In this document: positions 25,756 to 34,392 of the stretch, one piece after another
How positions within the stretch are numbered: position 1 is the first letter of the stretch
Layout: each line of letters opens with the position of its first letter
Assembly: GCF_004916895.1 (NCBI RefSeq)
Contig: NZ_SNTZ01000001.1
Coordinates: 1,086,263 to 1,150,262, forward strand
DNA: 64,000 nucleotides
From: Flagellimonas alvinocaridis
GTDB taxonomy: Bacteria > Bacteroidota > Bacteroidia > Flavobacteriales > Flavobacteriaceae
Reading direction: 5' to 3'
Notes under the pieces: generated by a model
Told to the model about the DNA's origin: nothing
The model's database searches: none
What the model saw: only the letters and a program-made list of their open reading frames with translations
Program-made: the position numbers and the translations under genes

Positions 25756-27288
25756 TTAATGTTTAAAATGCCTTGTGCCCGTCATTACCATGGCCATTCC
25801 ATTTTCATTGCAATAATCAATGCTCAATTGATCTTTGATGGACCCTCCTGGTTGGATGACACTTTTAATGCCCGCCTTGTCCGCAATTTCAACACAATCT
25901 GGGAAAGGGAAAAAGGCATCACTGGCCATTACGGCACCCTCTAAATCGAAATTGAACGACCCTGCTTTATGGATGGCCTGGTTCAGTGCATCCACACGGG
26001 ATGTTTGACCTGTTCCACTGGCGCACAGTTGTTTGTTCTTGGCCAAAACAATGGTATTGCTCTTGGTATGCTTGCATAATTTGGAAGCGAAAATCAAATC
26101 TTCGATTTCTTCTAAAGTTGGTTTTTTATCTGTAACAGGATTCAAGTCTTCTTTGGAATCGGTTTTGGAATCCTTGTCCTGTACCAAAAATCCATTCAAG
26201 CAAGTGCGGACTAAAGTCTCTGGCAGGCTTACTTGGTTTTGAACAAGGATGATGCGGTTCTTTTTTCCTTTTAGGATTTCCAACGCCTCATCGGAATAGC
26301 TCGGTGCAATGACCACTTCGCAGAACAGGTTGTGGATCTCCGCTGCGGTTTCAGCATCAATTTCAACATTGGAAATCAAAATACCACCAAAAGCTGAGAC
26401 CGGGTCACCGGCCAAGGCATCCACATAAGCTTGCTTGATGGTGCTTCGGGTGGCAAGGCCACAGGCATTGTTGTGTTTTAAAATGGCAAAAGTGGGGTCA
26501 TCATTCACAAATTCTCCCATCAGGTTTACTGCGGCATCCACATCCAAAAGGTTGTTGTAAGATAGCTCCTTGCCGTGCAGTTTGGTGAACATCGCATCAA
26601 AATCTCCAAAGAAGAATCCTTTTTGATGAGGGTTTTCCCCATAGCGTAACACTTGTCCTTTGGCTTCACTGATTTTGAGTACGGTTTCTTCCTTTTCCGC
26701 ATTGAAATAGTTGAAAATGGCCGTGTCATAATGTGATGAAACGTTGAACGCTTTAGCAGCAAAACGCTTCCGGTCTTCCAAGGTGGTGGTGCCGTTTCCT
26801 TCGGAAATAACATTTAGGAAGTCTTCATAATCCTCCATGGAAGAAACACAAAGTACATCTTTGAAGTTTTTGGCAGCGGCCCTGATCAAGGAGATACCCC
26901 CGATGTCTATTTTCTCAATAATATCTTGTTCCGAGGCGCCACTGGCCACGGTTTTTTCAAAAGGGTAGAGGTCCACGATGACAATGTCCAACTGGGGAAT
27001 GTCAAATTCTTGCATTTGGGCCACGTCACTTTCGTTGTCCTGTCTGTTTAAAATGCCGCCGAACACTTTGGGGTGCAATGTCTTCACCCGTCCACCTAGA
27101 ATGGAAGGATAGCTGGTAACGTCTTCCACGGGTACCACATCAATACCCAGATTGCGGATAAACGTTTCGGTTCCTCCTGTGGAATAGAGGGTTACGCCGA
27201 GTTCATCCAATTTTTTAACGATGGGCTCCAAACCATCTTTGTGGAATACGGAAATCAGTGCAGCAGAGGCTTTTTTGGCAGTCTTCAT
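25756..27288 (-). CDS. purH: bifunctional AICAR transformylase / IMP cyclohydrolase
   Basis: Catalyses the last two steps of de novo IMP synthesis in the cytoplasm. From ATG 27288 the protein has 510 aa; an upstream in-frame start at 27306 adds six residues of no clear use. The N-terminal IMP cyclohydrolase (MGS-like) domain, about 1-190, starts ASAALISVFHKDGL and contains LYSTGGTETFI and GGRVKTLHPKVFGGIL. The C-terminal transformylase domain holds LRYGENPHQKG, ILKHNNACG with the catalytic Lys-His pair, and GASGTGQTSRVDA-like ASGTGQTSRV. A perfect -7 box (TACTTTTG) lies 32 bp upstream. Confidence 0.96.
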   Translation of the reverse strand: MKTAKKASAALISVFHKDGLEPIVKKLDELGVTLYSTGGTETFIRNLGIDVVPVEDVTSYPSILGGRVKTLHPKVFGGILNRQDNESDVAQMQEFDIPQLDIVIVDLYPFEKTVASGASEQDIIEKIDIGGISLIRAAAKNFKDVLCVSSMEDYEDFLNVISEGNGTTTLEDRKRFAAKAFNVSSHYDTAIFNYFNAEKEETVLKISEAKGQVLRYGENPHQKGFFFGDFDAMFTKLHGKELSYNNLLDVDAAVNLMGEFVNDDPTFAILKHNNACGLATRSTIKQAYVDALAGDPVSAFGGILISNVEIDAETAAEIHNLFCEVVIAPSYSDEALEILKGKKNRIILVQNQVSLPETLVRTCLNGFLVQDKDSKTDSKEDLNPVTDKKPTLEEIEDLIFASKLCKHTKSNTIVLAKNKQLCASGTGQTSRVDALNQAIHKAGSFNFDLEGAVMASDAFFPFPDCVEIADKAGIKSVIQPGGSIKDQLSIDYCNENGMAMVMTGTRHFKH

Positions 27289-27319
27289 GGGTGTCTTAAA
27301 AATCAATTTCTTAAGCCCA

Positions 27320-27327
27320 CAAAAGTA
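27320..27327 (-). promoter_or_regulatory. -7 box upstream of purH
   Basis: TACTTTTG on the minus strand matches TAnnTTTG exactly, 32 bp before the purH ATG. No TTG lies at normal -33 spacing. Confidence 0.4.
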
Positions 27328-27378
27328 CTTGTTTTGTTGCTAAAAAGCAGAATGGGTTATCAACAAAATGGAGGAGTT

Positions 27379-27831
27379 TTACAGAATTTCAGCCACTTTT
27401 TTGTTGATGAATTCCAAAAACCGCTCATCCTCCTCGGAAAAGGGGTCCGGGGTGTTGGAATCGATATCGATTTGCCCCACATTTTCCCCATTCACAAACA
27501 AGGGAACCACAATTTCAGCTTTTACGGTTATGCTACAGGCAATGTAGTTGTCCTGTGCGGCCACATCGGGAACCACAAAATTCTGGTTGCTCACCGCAAC
27601 TTGCCCACAAATTCCCTTACCAAAAGGGATAATGGTGTGGTCCGTGGGTGCACCTGCGTAAGGACCCAATTTTAATTCTTCTTTATCCCCGTTTCTGAAG
27701 TAAAACCCCACCCAATCGTAATAGGGCACTTTACTGCGCAATAATTCACAAATTTCACCCAAGCGGGTGTCCACGGTTTTGGAATCATCGGTTATGATGG
27801 AAAGTACTTTGGGTTGAAGGGTTGCCAACAT
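27379..27831 (-). CDS. GAF-domain protein, free methionine-R-sulfoxide reductase-like
   Basis: Single GAF domain protein (150 aa from ATG 27831) resembling the free methionine-R-sulfoxide reductase group represented by E. coli YebR/MsrC. Shared landmarks are WVGFYF, the GKGICG loop, YIACSITVKAEIVVPL and GQIDIDSN. Of the three Cys used by that enzyme (E. coli 84, 94 and 118), the equivalents of 94 (GICG) and 118 (IACS) are present, but the residue aligning with 84 is His. Activity is therefore plausible but altered. A TTG-type start six codons upstream exists; the ATG is preferred. It is located just upstream of purH on the same strand, with 90 bp between. Confidence 0.75.
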   Translation of the reverse strand: MLATLQPKVLSIITDDSKTVDTRLGEICELLRSKVPYYDWVGFYFRNGDKEELKLGPYAGAPTDHTIIPFGKGICGQVAVSNQNFVVPDVAAQDNYIACSITVKAEIVVPLFVNGENVGQIDIDSNTPDPFSEEDERFLEFINKKVAEIL

Positions 27832-27942
27832 ACATCTATTTTTTTGCAAAGGTATGGAATAGGGGGTTTGTCCGATGCAAAGCCATAAACTTACGGGTCC
27901 GTATTTTTAAACTTCTGTTAAACAAAACAATAAATCATCAAA

Positions 27943-27958
27943 TTTTGTAGTTTTGTAG
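27943..27958 (+). repeat. tandem 8-bp repeat before the copper island
   Basis: TTTTGTAG occurs twice in tandem, ending 4 bp before the HYC_CC_PP start codon. The -7-like TAGTTTTG box spans the junction of the two copies. Confidence 0.5.
27949..27956 (+). promoter_or_regulatory. -7 box upstream of HYC_CC_PP gene
   Basis: TAGTTTTG fits TAnnTTTG exactly. It ends 6 bp before the ATG, so if used the transcript would be nearly leaderless. Confidence 0.35.
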
Positions 27959-27962
27959 GGAA

Positions 27963-28349
27963 ATGAAACAGGTTTTTCATCAAATCATGTCATCTGCAAT
28001 GGCCCTTTTGGTCTTGGCTTCAACGGTTTCTTGGACCGTGGACAAGCATATTTGTATGGGTAAAGTTCAGGATATTTCCTTTTTTGCCCATGCGGATGAT
28101 TGCGGTATGGACATGGAGATGGAAAAATCTTGCTGTGATGAAGAATCGTTTACGGTTCAAGGTCAGGATGACCTAAAAATCTCCTTTGATGATTTTAGTG
28201 TAGGACAACAGCTGTTTTTGGTAAGCTTTGTCCATTCCTATTTTTATCTTTTTGAAGACAATGTGGACGAAGTCAATGCTTTTAGGGACTACGCCCCACC
28301 CCCACTGATACAGGACGTTCAAGTACTGCATCAGACTTTCCTCATTTGA
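27963..28349 (+). CDS. HYC_CC_PP family protein (metal-efflux associated)
   Basis: Small exported protein of 128 aa with an N-terminal hydrophobic signal segment (about residues 8-25, SSAMALLVLASTVSWTV). It then shows the three features that name the family: a His-x-Cys (KHICMGK), a Cys-Cys pair (KSCCDEE) and a late Pro-Pro (YAPPPLI). A Met/Asp/Glu-rich stretch between them (DCGMDMEMEKSCC) would suit a soft metal such as Cu+. The family is typically found beside CzcA/CusA pumps, as here, where it precedes the pump gene by 92 bp. Biochemical function is unknown; periplasmic metal binding or sensing is inferred. Confidence 0.8.
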   Translation: MKQVFHQIMSSAMALLVLASTVSWTVDKHICMGKVQDISFFAHADDCGMDMEMEKSCCDEESFTVQGQDDLKISFDDFSVGQQLFLVSFVHSYFYLFEDNVDEVNAFRDYAPPPLIQDVQVLHQTFLI

Positions 28350-28441
28350 TTTAACATTGGTTGATTGTACCCGACCCCTTGTGGTTGGGCGTGCCCTTTT
28401 ATGCACTTTTTTCTTGATCCAATTGTTTAAATCAAACCTAT

Positions 28442-31400
28442 ATGCTGAACAAAAGCATCAAATTTCTCATAGAGAACAAATTAGTGGCCGTTTTACTCCT
28501 AATCCTATTTGTAGGATGGGGTACGGTGAACGTTCCATTTGACTGGGATACCGGATTTCTTCCCAAGAACCCTGTCGCAGTGGATGCTATCCCCGACATT
28601 GGAGAAAACCAACAGATTGTATTTACCCAGTGGCCCGGGCGGTCACCCCAGGATATGGAAGACCAGGTCACCTATCCGTTGACCACTTCGTTGTTGGGTA
28701 TCCCGGGAGTAAAGACCATACGGAGTTCGTCCATGTTCGGACTGTCCAGTATCTATATCATTTTTGAGGAAGATGTGGAATTTTATTGGAGCCGGAGCCG
28801 TATTCTGGAAAAACTGAATTCTCTGCCCAATAATCTTTTGCCCAGTGGGGTAAATCCGGCATTGGGTCCCGATGCCACTGCCTTGGGACAAATTTTCTGG
28901 TACACTTTGGAAGGACGGGACGAAGAAGGCAATGTTACCGGCGGATGGGATTTGCAGGAACTGCGAAGTGTTCAGGATTACTATGTAAAGTATGCCCTGT
29001 CATCGGCCAGTGGGGTTTCAGAAGTCGCTTCCATTGGTGGATTTGTGCAGGAATACCAAATTGATGTAAATCCAGAATTGCTCAAACAGTACAATATTGG
29101 ATTGGATCAAGTGGTAAAGGCCATAAAGCAGAGCAATCGGGATATTGGCGCTCAGACCTTGGAAATCAACAAGGCAGAATATTTGGTCCGTGGACTGGGG
29201 TACATCAAATCCTTGGAAGATATTAAGGATGCCGTGGTCACTTCAACCGAGTATACCTCCATAAGAGTACAGGATGTGGCCCATGTATCCTTGGGACCTG
29301 CTGTTCGAAGGGGTATTTTGGACAAGGAAGGTGCCGAGGTGGTCGGTGGTGCTGTTGTGGCACGATATGGGGCCAACCCCTTGGAGGTGATCAACAATGT
29401 AAAGGAAAAAATAAAGGAGCTCAGCGCCGGATTGCCGTCCAAGGAATTAAAGGATGGTACTACATCGCAGTTGACCATTGTGCCATTTTATGACCGCACG
29501 GAACTCATCCAAGAAACCTTGGGCACGTTAAATGAAGCATTGACCTTGGAAATACTGATCACCATTTTGGTGATTGTGGTGATGGTCTTCAACCTGAGGG
29601 CGTCTTTATTGATTTCAGGACTATTGCCCGTAGCGGTACTCATGGTCTTCATTTCAATGAAACTGTTTGGGGTGGATGCAAATATCGTGGCTCTTTCCGG
29701 AATTGCCATCGCCATTGGCACCATGGTCGATGTTGGGGTTATCCTTTCCGAGAATATTATTCGGCACAGGGATGAGAACACCCAAAACCTACCCATAAAC
29801 ACCGTGGTCTACAATGCCACATCGGAAGTCTCTGGAGCCATATTGACCGCCGTACTGACCACGATTATCAGTTTCATTCCAGTATTTACCATGGTAGGGG
29901 CAGAGGGGAAATTGTTCCGTCCACTGGCATTTACCAAGACTATGGCCTTGGCAGCTTCCGTAATTGTTGCTTTGTTCATAATACCCCCTTTTGCAGCCAT
30001 CATTTTCAAAAGAAAACCGCAGGGGCCTCTCCTAAAATACATTTGGAATGGTGCGCTTATAACCTTGGGTGTTGTAGCGGTTGTTTTTGGACAATGGCTT
30101 GGCCTGACCTTGGTGGCTTTTGGAGTTTTGGGCATTTTAAGATTGAAAAAGTTGGTGTCTGAAAAGGATGTTACATGGCTCAATGTGGTCCTCTGCATCA
30201 CTACCATACTATTTTTATTAGCGACCTATTGGCGGCCCCTTGGTTTTGATAGGAGCATAGCCATCAACCTTATCTTTGTGGGGTTGATTTGTGGGGTACT
30301 GTTGGGAGTGTTTTATCTGTTCCGAAAATATTACCATCGGATTTTGTTGTGGGCATTGGAGAACAAACTACTGTTTCTTTCAATTCCTACAGTGATTGTG
30401 GTCTTCGGGTTTTTGATCATGCGAAACACAGGTCAAGAATTTATGCCCTCCCTTAACGAAGGCTCTTTTCTGTTGATGCCCACCTCGCTCCCTCATGCCG
30501 GGGTAGAGGAAAACAAAAGGGTGTTGCAGCAGTTGGATATGGCCGTGGCCACGATCCCGGAGATTGAAACTGTGGTGGGAAAATCGGGAAGGACCGAATC
30601 GGCCTTGGATCCTGCTCCTCTTTCCATGTACGAAAATATGATTCAGTACCGCTCCGAATATGAAAAAAATGAATCAGGCTCCCCGCAGCGTTTTAAGGTA
30701 AATGAAGATGGGTATTTTGTGTTGAAGAACGGAAAAGTGGCCGCCAATCCCAATCTCAAAGTTCAGAATGAGACCAATTATGCAAATTCCCATGTAAGTG
30801 AACCATTGCGGATTAACAGGAAGTTGCTGACCCCTGATTCCGATGGGGAATATTTTAGGAACTGGCGTCCAGAAATCAAAAACCCGGATGACATCTGGAA
30901 TGAAATTGTAGGGGTGACCCGATTGCCAGGGATTACTTCGGCTCCCAAATTACAACCCATTGAAACCCGTTTGGTGATGCTTCAGACTGGGATGCGCGCT
31001 CCTATGGGAATCAAGGTCAAAGGACAGGATTTGAAGGAAATCGAGGCGTTTGGATTGCAGTTGGAGTCCATCCTCAAAGAAGCTGATGGGGTAAAGGATG
31101 AGGCTGTCTTCGCCGATCGTATTGTGGGCAAACCCTATTTATTGATTGATATAGACCGTGAAAAATTGGTGCGATACGGCGTGGTCATTGAAGATGTACA
31201 GCAAATTCTTGAGGTGGCCATTGGCGGTATGACCTTGACCCAAACCGTTGAAGGAAGGGAACGTTATGGGGTTCGGGTGCGCTATCCAAGGGAACTCCGG
31301 GGAAATCCAACCGATATAGGCAATATTTATGTGCCCGTGGAAAAGGGCAACCCCGTTCCGTTGAGCGAATTGGTCACCATAAAATACGAACAAGGTCCGC

Positions 31401-32179
31401 AGGTCATTAAAAGTGAAGATACCTTTTTGGTGGGCTATGTACTTTTTGATAAGCTGGATGGTTTTGCCGAAGTGGATGTGGTGGAAAATGCCCAAGCCAA
31501 GATTCTGGAAAAAATTGATAGTGGTGCGCTGGTGGTACCCAAAGGGATCAGCTATCAGTTCACGGGGACCTATGAAAACCAGCTACGGGCAGAAAAGACA
31601 TTGTCCGTTGTGGTGCCTTTGGCCCTATTGATCATTTTCCTCATCCTATATTTCCAATTTCGATCAGTGGCCACTTCCTTGATGGTGTTCACGGGAATTG
31701 CCGTGGCCTTTGCCGGAGGATTTTTAATGATATGGCTATACGGTCAGGATTGGTTCTTGAACTTCAGTTTTTTCGGTGAAAATCTACGGGATCTGTTTCA
31801 AATGCATCCCATTAATCTGAGTGTTGCGGTGTGGGTCGGGTTCATTGCCCTTTTTGGAATTGCTACGGACGACGGTGTAGTCATGGCCACCTATTTAACG
31901 CAGACCTTTCAGAAAAATACCCCTACCTCCTTGGAAGCCATCAGGGAATCAGTTTTGGAAGCTGGGGAGAAGCGTATTAGACCCTGTTTGATGACCACGG
32001 CGACTACCATTTTGGCCCTTTTGCCCGTATTGACCAGCACCGGAAGGGGAAGCGATATCATGATTCCCATGGCCATTCCCAGTTTTGGGGGAATGCTGAT
32101 CGCATTGATCACCCTATTCGTAGTGCCCGTATTGTTCAGTTGGAAAAGCGAGTGGCAACTTAAAACGCAAAATCGATGA
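28442..32179 (+). CDS. CusA/CzcA-type heavy-metal efflux RND pump
   Basis: Inner-membrane proton-driven pump for periplasmic metal export, most likely Cu+ given its neighbours. At 1245 aa it is about 200 residues longer than E. coli CusA. RND landmarks are the N-terminal AVDAIPDIGENQQIV, the TM4 proton-relay Asp in GTMVDVGVILSENI, and FMPSLNEGSFLLMP with GKSGRTESALDPAPLSMYEN in the second half. Between TM6 and TM7 lies an insertion of about 110 residues with roughly four extra hydrophobic helices (about 525-640), and a further periplasmic insert follows SMYENM. The start is ATG 28442. The 3' end overlaps the TolC-type gene by 4 bp, so pump and outer-membrane channel are translationally coupled. 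The adaptor lies 5.4 kb downstream. Confidence 0.93.
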   Translation: MLNKSIKFLIENKLVAVLLLILFVGWGTVNVPFDWDTGFLPKNPVAVDAIPDIGENQQIVFTQWPGRSPQDMEDQVTYPLTTSLLGIPGVKTIRSSSMFGLSSIYIIFEEDVEFYWSRSRILEKLNSLPNNLLPSGVNPALGPDATALGQIFWYTLEGRDEEGNVTGGWDLQELRSVQDYYVKYALSSASGVSEVASIGGFVQEYQIDVNPELLKQYNIGLDQVVKAIKQSNRDIGAQTLEINKAEYLVRGLGYIKSLEDIKDAVVTSTEYTSIRVQDVAHVSLGPAVRRGILDKEGAEVVGGAVVARYGANPLEVINNVKEKIKELSAGLPSKELKDGTTSQLTIVPFYDRTELIQETLGTLNEALTLEILITILVIVVMVFNLRASLLISGLLPVAVLMVFISMKLFGVDANIVALSGIAIAIGTMVDVGVILSENIIRHRDENTQNLPINTVVYNATSEVSGAILTAVLTTIISFIPVFTMVGAEGKLFRPLAFTKTMALAASVIVALFIIPPFAAIIFKRKPQGPLLKYIWNGALITLGVVAVVFGQWLGLTLVAFGVLGILRLKKLVSEKDVTWLNVVLCITTILFLLATYWRPLGFDRSIAINLIFVGLICGVLLGVFYLFRKYYHRILLWALENKLLFLSIPTVIVVFGFLIMRNTGQEFMPSLNEGSFLLMPTSLPHAGVEENKRVLQQLDMAVATIPEIETVVGKSGRTESALDPAPLSMYENMIQYRSEYEKNESGSPQRFKVNEDGYFVLKNGKVAANPNLKVQNETNYANSHVSEPLRINRKLLTPDSDGEYFRNWRPEIKNPDDIWNEIVGVTRLPGITSAPKLQPIETRLVMLQTGMRAPMGIKVKGQDLKEIEAFGLQLESILKEADGVKDEAVFADRIVGKPYLLIDIDREKLVRYGVVIEDVQQILEVAIGGMTLTQTVEGRERYGVRVRYPRELRGNPTDIGNIYVPVEKGNPVPLSELVTIKYEQGPQVIKSEDTFLVGYVLFDKLDGFAEVDVVENAQAKILEKIDSGALVVPKGISYQFTGTYENQLRAEKTLSVVVPLALLIIFLILYFQFRSVATSLMVFTGIAVAFAGGFLMIWLYGQDWFLNFSFFGENLRDLFQMHPINLSVAVWVGFIALFGIATDDGVVMATYLTQTFQKNTPTSLEAIRESVLEAGEKRIRPCLMTTATTILALLPVLTSTGRGSDIMIPMAIPSFGGMLIALITLFVVPVLFSWKSEWQLKTQNR

Positions 32180-33396
32180 AAAAGAATCTCATTTTTATGG
32201 CATTTGCCCTTTTGACGGTTGGAATGAATGCGCAGACATTGGAACTGTATCTTCAGGAAGCGGAGCAGAACAATCCATTGATCCAGGCTTTGGAGCTGCG
32301 GTACAACATTGCCAAGGAGAAGGTGGATGAGGTGAACACCTTACCCAACACGACCCTAGGCGCGGGTTATTTTGTGAGCGAACCCGAAACACGGACCGGT
32401 CCACAGCGGGCCAAATTTTCAGTATCACAGATGCTGCCCTGGTTTGGGACCATTACGGCCCGTGAAAACTATGCCAGTTCTATGGCGGAGACCGAGTATG
32501 TGGAAATTGCCATAGCCAAACGTAAATTGGCATTGTCCGTGACCCAATCCTATTACCGATTGTACGCATTGCAGGCTACCCAGGACAAACTCGATGAGAA
32601 TATTGCTTTGCTCAAAACCTATGAACGCTTGGCCCTTACTTCAGTGGAAGTGGGAAAGGCTTCGGCAGTGGATGTGCTCAAACTTCAAATAAGACAGAAC
32701 GAACTTCAACAGCAAAGAGAAGTATTGCAGCAACAATACCTAGCGGAACAGGCCGTGTTCAATAACCTATTGAATCGGGATGAGAGCATTTCGATTGAGG
32801 TGGTAGACGAAATGGGTATTCCGGAGGAAGACCCCATTCTTGAAAAGGAAGCATTGACCCTGAACCCTGAACTCCTCAAGTACGATCAATTGTACGAATC
32901 TGTGGTGCAATCCGAACTGCTCAACCAAAAGGAGAATGCCCCTAGTCTCGGATTTGGATTGGACTATGTGACCGTTTCGGAACGGCCCGATATGAGCTTT
33001 AGTGACAATGGCAAGGACATTGTAATGCCCATGGTCACCCTTTCCATTCCCATTTTCAACAATAAGTTCAAGTCCGTGACCAAACAAAACCAAATGCGCC
33101 AACAAGAGATCGAGCTGCAAAAACAAGAACGTTTGAATGTATTGGAAAATACGTTTGCCAAAGCGCTTTCACAGCGTAACGAGGCCCGGATTGCTTATTC
33201 CATTCAGGCTAAAAATATGGATCAGGCCAAGGATGCCGAGGAAATCCTCATCAAAAATTATGAAACAGGCACCATTGATTTCAATGATGTACTGGACATT
33301 CAGGAGTTGCAATTGAAATTTCAACTCAATCAAATACAATCTGTGCAGATGTACTATGTGCAATCTGCCTTGATCAATTATGTAATCAACAAGTAA
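32176..33396 (+). CDS. TolC-family outer-membrane efflux protein
   Basis: Outer-membrane component of the metal efflux system (CusC-like), 406 aa. It has a cleavable signal peptide (LIFMAFALLTVGMNAQ) and two long coiled-coil-rich halves, the usual OEP repeat arrangement (NNPLIQALELRYNIAKEKVDEV; ETGTIDFNDVLDIQELQLKF, each a conserved segment). No Cys follows the signal, so it is not lipid-anchored, unlike CusC of E. coli. The ATG overlaps the pump stop codon by 4 bp (ATGA). Confidence 0.93.
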   Translation: MKKNLIFMAFALLTVGMNAQTLELYLQEAEQNNPLIQALELRYNIAKEKVDEVNTLPNTTLGAGYFVSEPETRTGPQRAKFSVSQMLPWFGTITARENYASSMAETEYVEIAIAKRKLALSVTQSYYRLYALQATQDKLDENIALLKTYERLALTSVEVGKASAVDVLKLQIRQNELQQQREVLQQQYLAEQAVFNNLLNRDESISIEVVDEMGIPEEDPILEKEALTLNPELLKYDQLYESVVQSELLNQKENAPSLGFGLDYVTVSERPDMSFSDNGKDIVMPMVTLSIPIFNNKFKSVTKQNQMRQQEIELQKQERLNVLENTFAKALSQRNEARIAYSIQAKNMDQAKDAEEILIKNYETGTIDFNDVLDIQELQLKFQLNQIQSVQMYYVQSALINYVINK

Positions 33397-33412
33397 TTTA
33401 ATTTTAACAAAA

Positions 33413-33748
33413 ATGAGAACAAACATCAGAACAATTATCGGAATCGCATTTGCATCAGCATTGGTATTGACCATATCTTGTAAAGGAAAAACAGAGGAGA
33501 CAAAGGAAGCTTCCACCGAAGCGACCATGGACCATGAGGGGCATGATATGGACAACATGAACCATGAAAATCATAACATGGGCGACATGGAAACCAAGGA
33601 TGTGCAAGGCAAAGAGTATACATCTACTTATGTGTGTCCCATGCACTGCGAAGGCAGTGGTAGTGATACAGAAGGGAAATGTCCGGTTTGTGGCATGACC
33701 TATGTTTTGAATACGGAGCACATGAAGGACGGGCATACCCATAATTAA
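33413..33748 (+). CDS. heavy-metal-binding domain lipoprotein
   Basis: Small periplasmic metal-binding protein of 111 aa. A lipoprotein signal (ALVLTISCKGK, Cys23) is followed by a Met/His-rich linker with repeated HxxM-like units (HEGHDMDNMNHENHNMGDM), which suits Cu+ or Ag+ binding. The C-terminus has a heavy-metal-binding module with two Cys pairs (VCPMHCEGS and KCPVCGM). The same module occurs twice in the neighbouring CopA and once in the CusB adaptor. It lies 16 bp after the outer-membrane channel gene. A role as a periplasmic copper chaperone or sponge is inferred. Confidence 0.85.
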   Translation: MRTNIRTIIGIAFASALVLTISCKGKTEETKEASTEATMDHEGHDMDNMNHENHNMGDMETKDVQGKEYTSTYVCPMHCEGSGSDTEGKCPVCGMTYVLNTEHMKDGHTHN

Positions 33749-33773
33749 GCTTCAAGAACTTTACCCATCCATT

Positions 33774-34325
33774 ATGATCATTAAAGTCAAAAATATGGTG
33801 TGCGACCGCTGCAAGAGCGTTTTGAAAGACGAGTTTCAAAAGGCGGACATTGCCGTGGTGAAAATGGATTTGGGTGAGATCCAGTTCTTGGATGATGCAT
33901 CGCATCGCATGGACGATATTCGGGAGATTTTGGTCAGCAATGGGTTTGAGCTGATTGAGAATCCAAACGACACCCGCATTGCTGAAATCAAAAAGCATGT
34001 GCTCCTGGCATTGAACCATGGGGTGGACCGGAATCTCTCGGAGTATCTGTCCGACAAAATGAAAAAGGAATATTCGGTGCTGAGTAAACTCTTCAGTGCC
34101 ACAGAGGGGATGACCATTGAAAAGTTTTTCATCAGGCTCAAAATTGAAAAGGCCAAGGAACAGATTCAAATGGGCAACAAAACCTTTTCGGAGATTGCCT
34201 ATGATCTAAACTATGCTAGTGGCAGTCATTTGGCCAAACAGTTCAAGGCCATAACAGGAATGTCCATGGGGGAATATCAAAAACTTCAGCAGTGGGACAG
34301 AAAGGCTTGGGACCAAATTGTATAA
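33774..34325 (+). CDS. HMA-like / AraC-type transcriptional regulator
   Basis: DNA-binding regulator of 183 aa with an unusual plan. Residues 1-65 look like a heavy-metal-associated ferredoxin-like domain (IIKVKNMVCDRCKSVL, with a CxxC that matches the GMTCNGC site of the neighbouring CopA). Residues about 85-180 are an AraC/XylS DNA-binding domain with two helix-turn-helix units (MTIEKFFIRLKIEKAKEQI; FSEIAYDLNYASGSHLAKQF; FKAITGMSMGEYQKL). This fits a one-component sensor where Cu+ binding to the CxxC alters DNA binding. It sits 25 bp after the metal-binding lipoprotein gene and upstream of copA. Two GTAGTT direct repeats 20 bp apart between it and copA are candidate target sites. Confidence 0.82.
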   Translation: MIIKVKNMVCDRCKSVLKDEFQKADIAVVKMDLGEIQFLDDASHRMDDIREILVSNGFELIENPNDTRIAEIKKHVLLALNHGVDRNLSEYLSDKMKKEYSVLSKLFSATEGMTIEKFFIRLKIEKAKEQIQMGNKTFSEIAYDLNYASGSHLAKQFKAITGMSMGEYQKLQQWDRKAWDQIV

Positions 34326-34346
34326 CAATTAACCAAAATTGTAAAA

Positions 34347-34372
34347 GTAGTTGACCGGAGGATACGGTAGTT
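34347..34372 (+). promoter_or_regulatory. direct repeat, candidate AraC-type operator of copA
   Basis: GTAGTT at 34347-34352 recurs exactly 20 bp later at 34367-34372, two helical turns apart, as expected for an AraC-type protein contacting one DNA face. The second copy overlaps a -7-like TAGTTTCG (34368-34375). It lies 21 bp before copA. Confidence 0.4.
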
Positions 34373-34392
34373 TCGATTTAAAAACAAAAACA

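Noticed and set aside
28367..28389. CCCGACC..GGTTGGG hairpin between HYC_CC_PP and the RND pump gene as an attenuator
   Set aside because: The stem contains a G-T wobble, and the T-rich tract is distant and interrupted; too weak to call.
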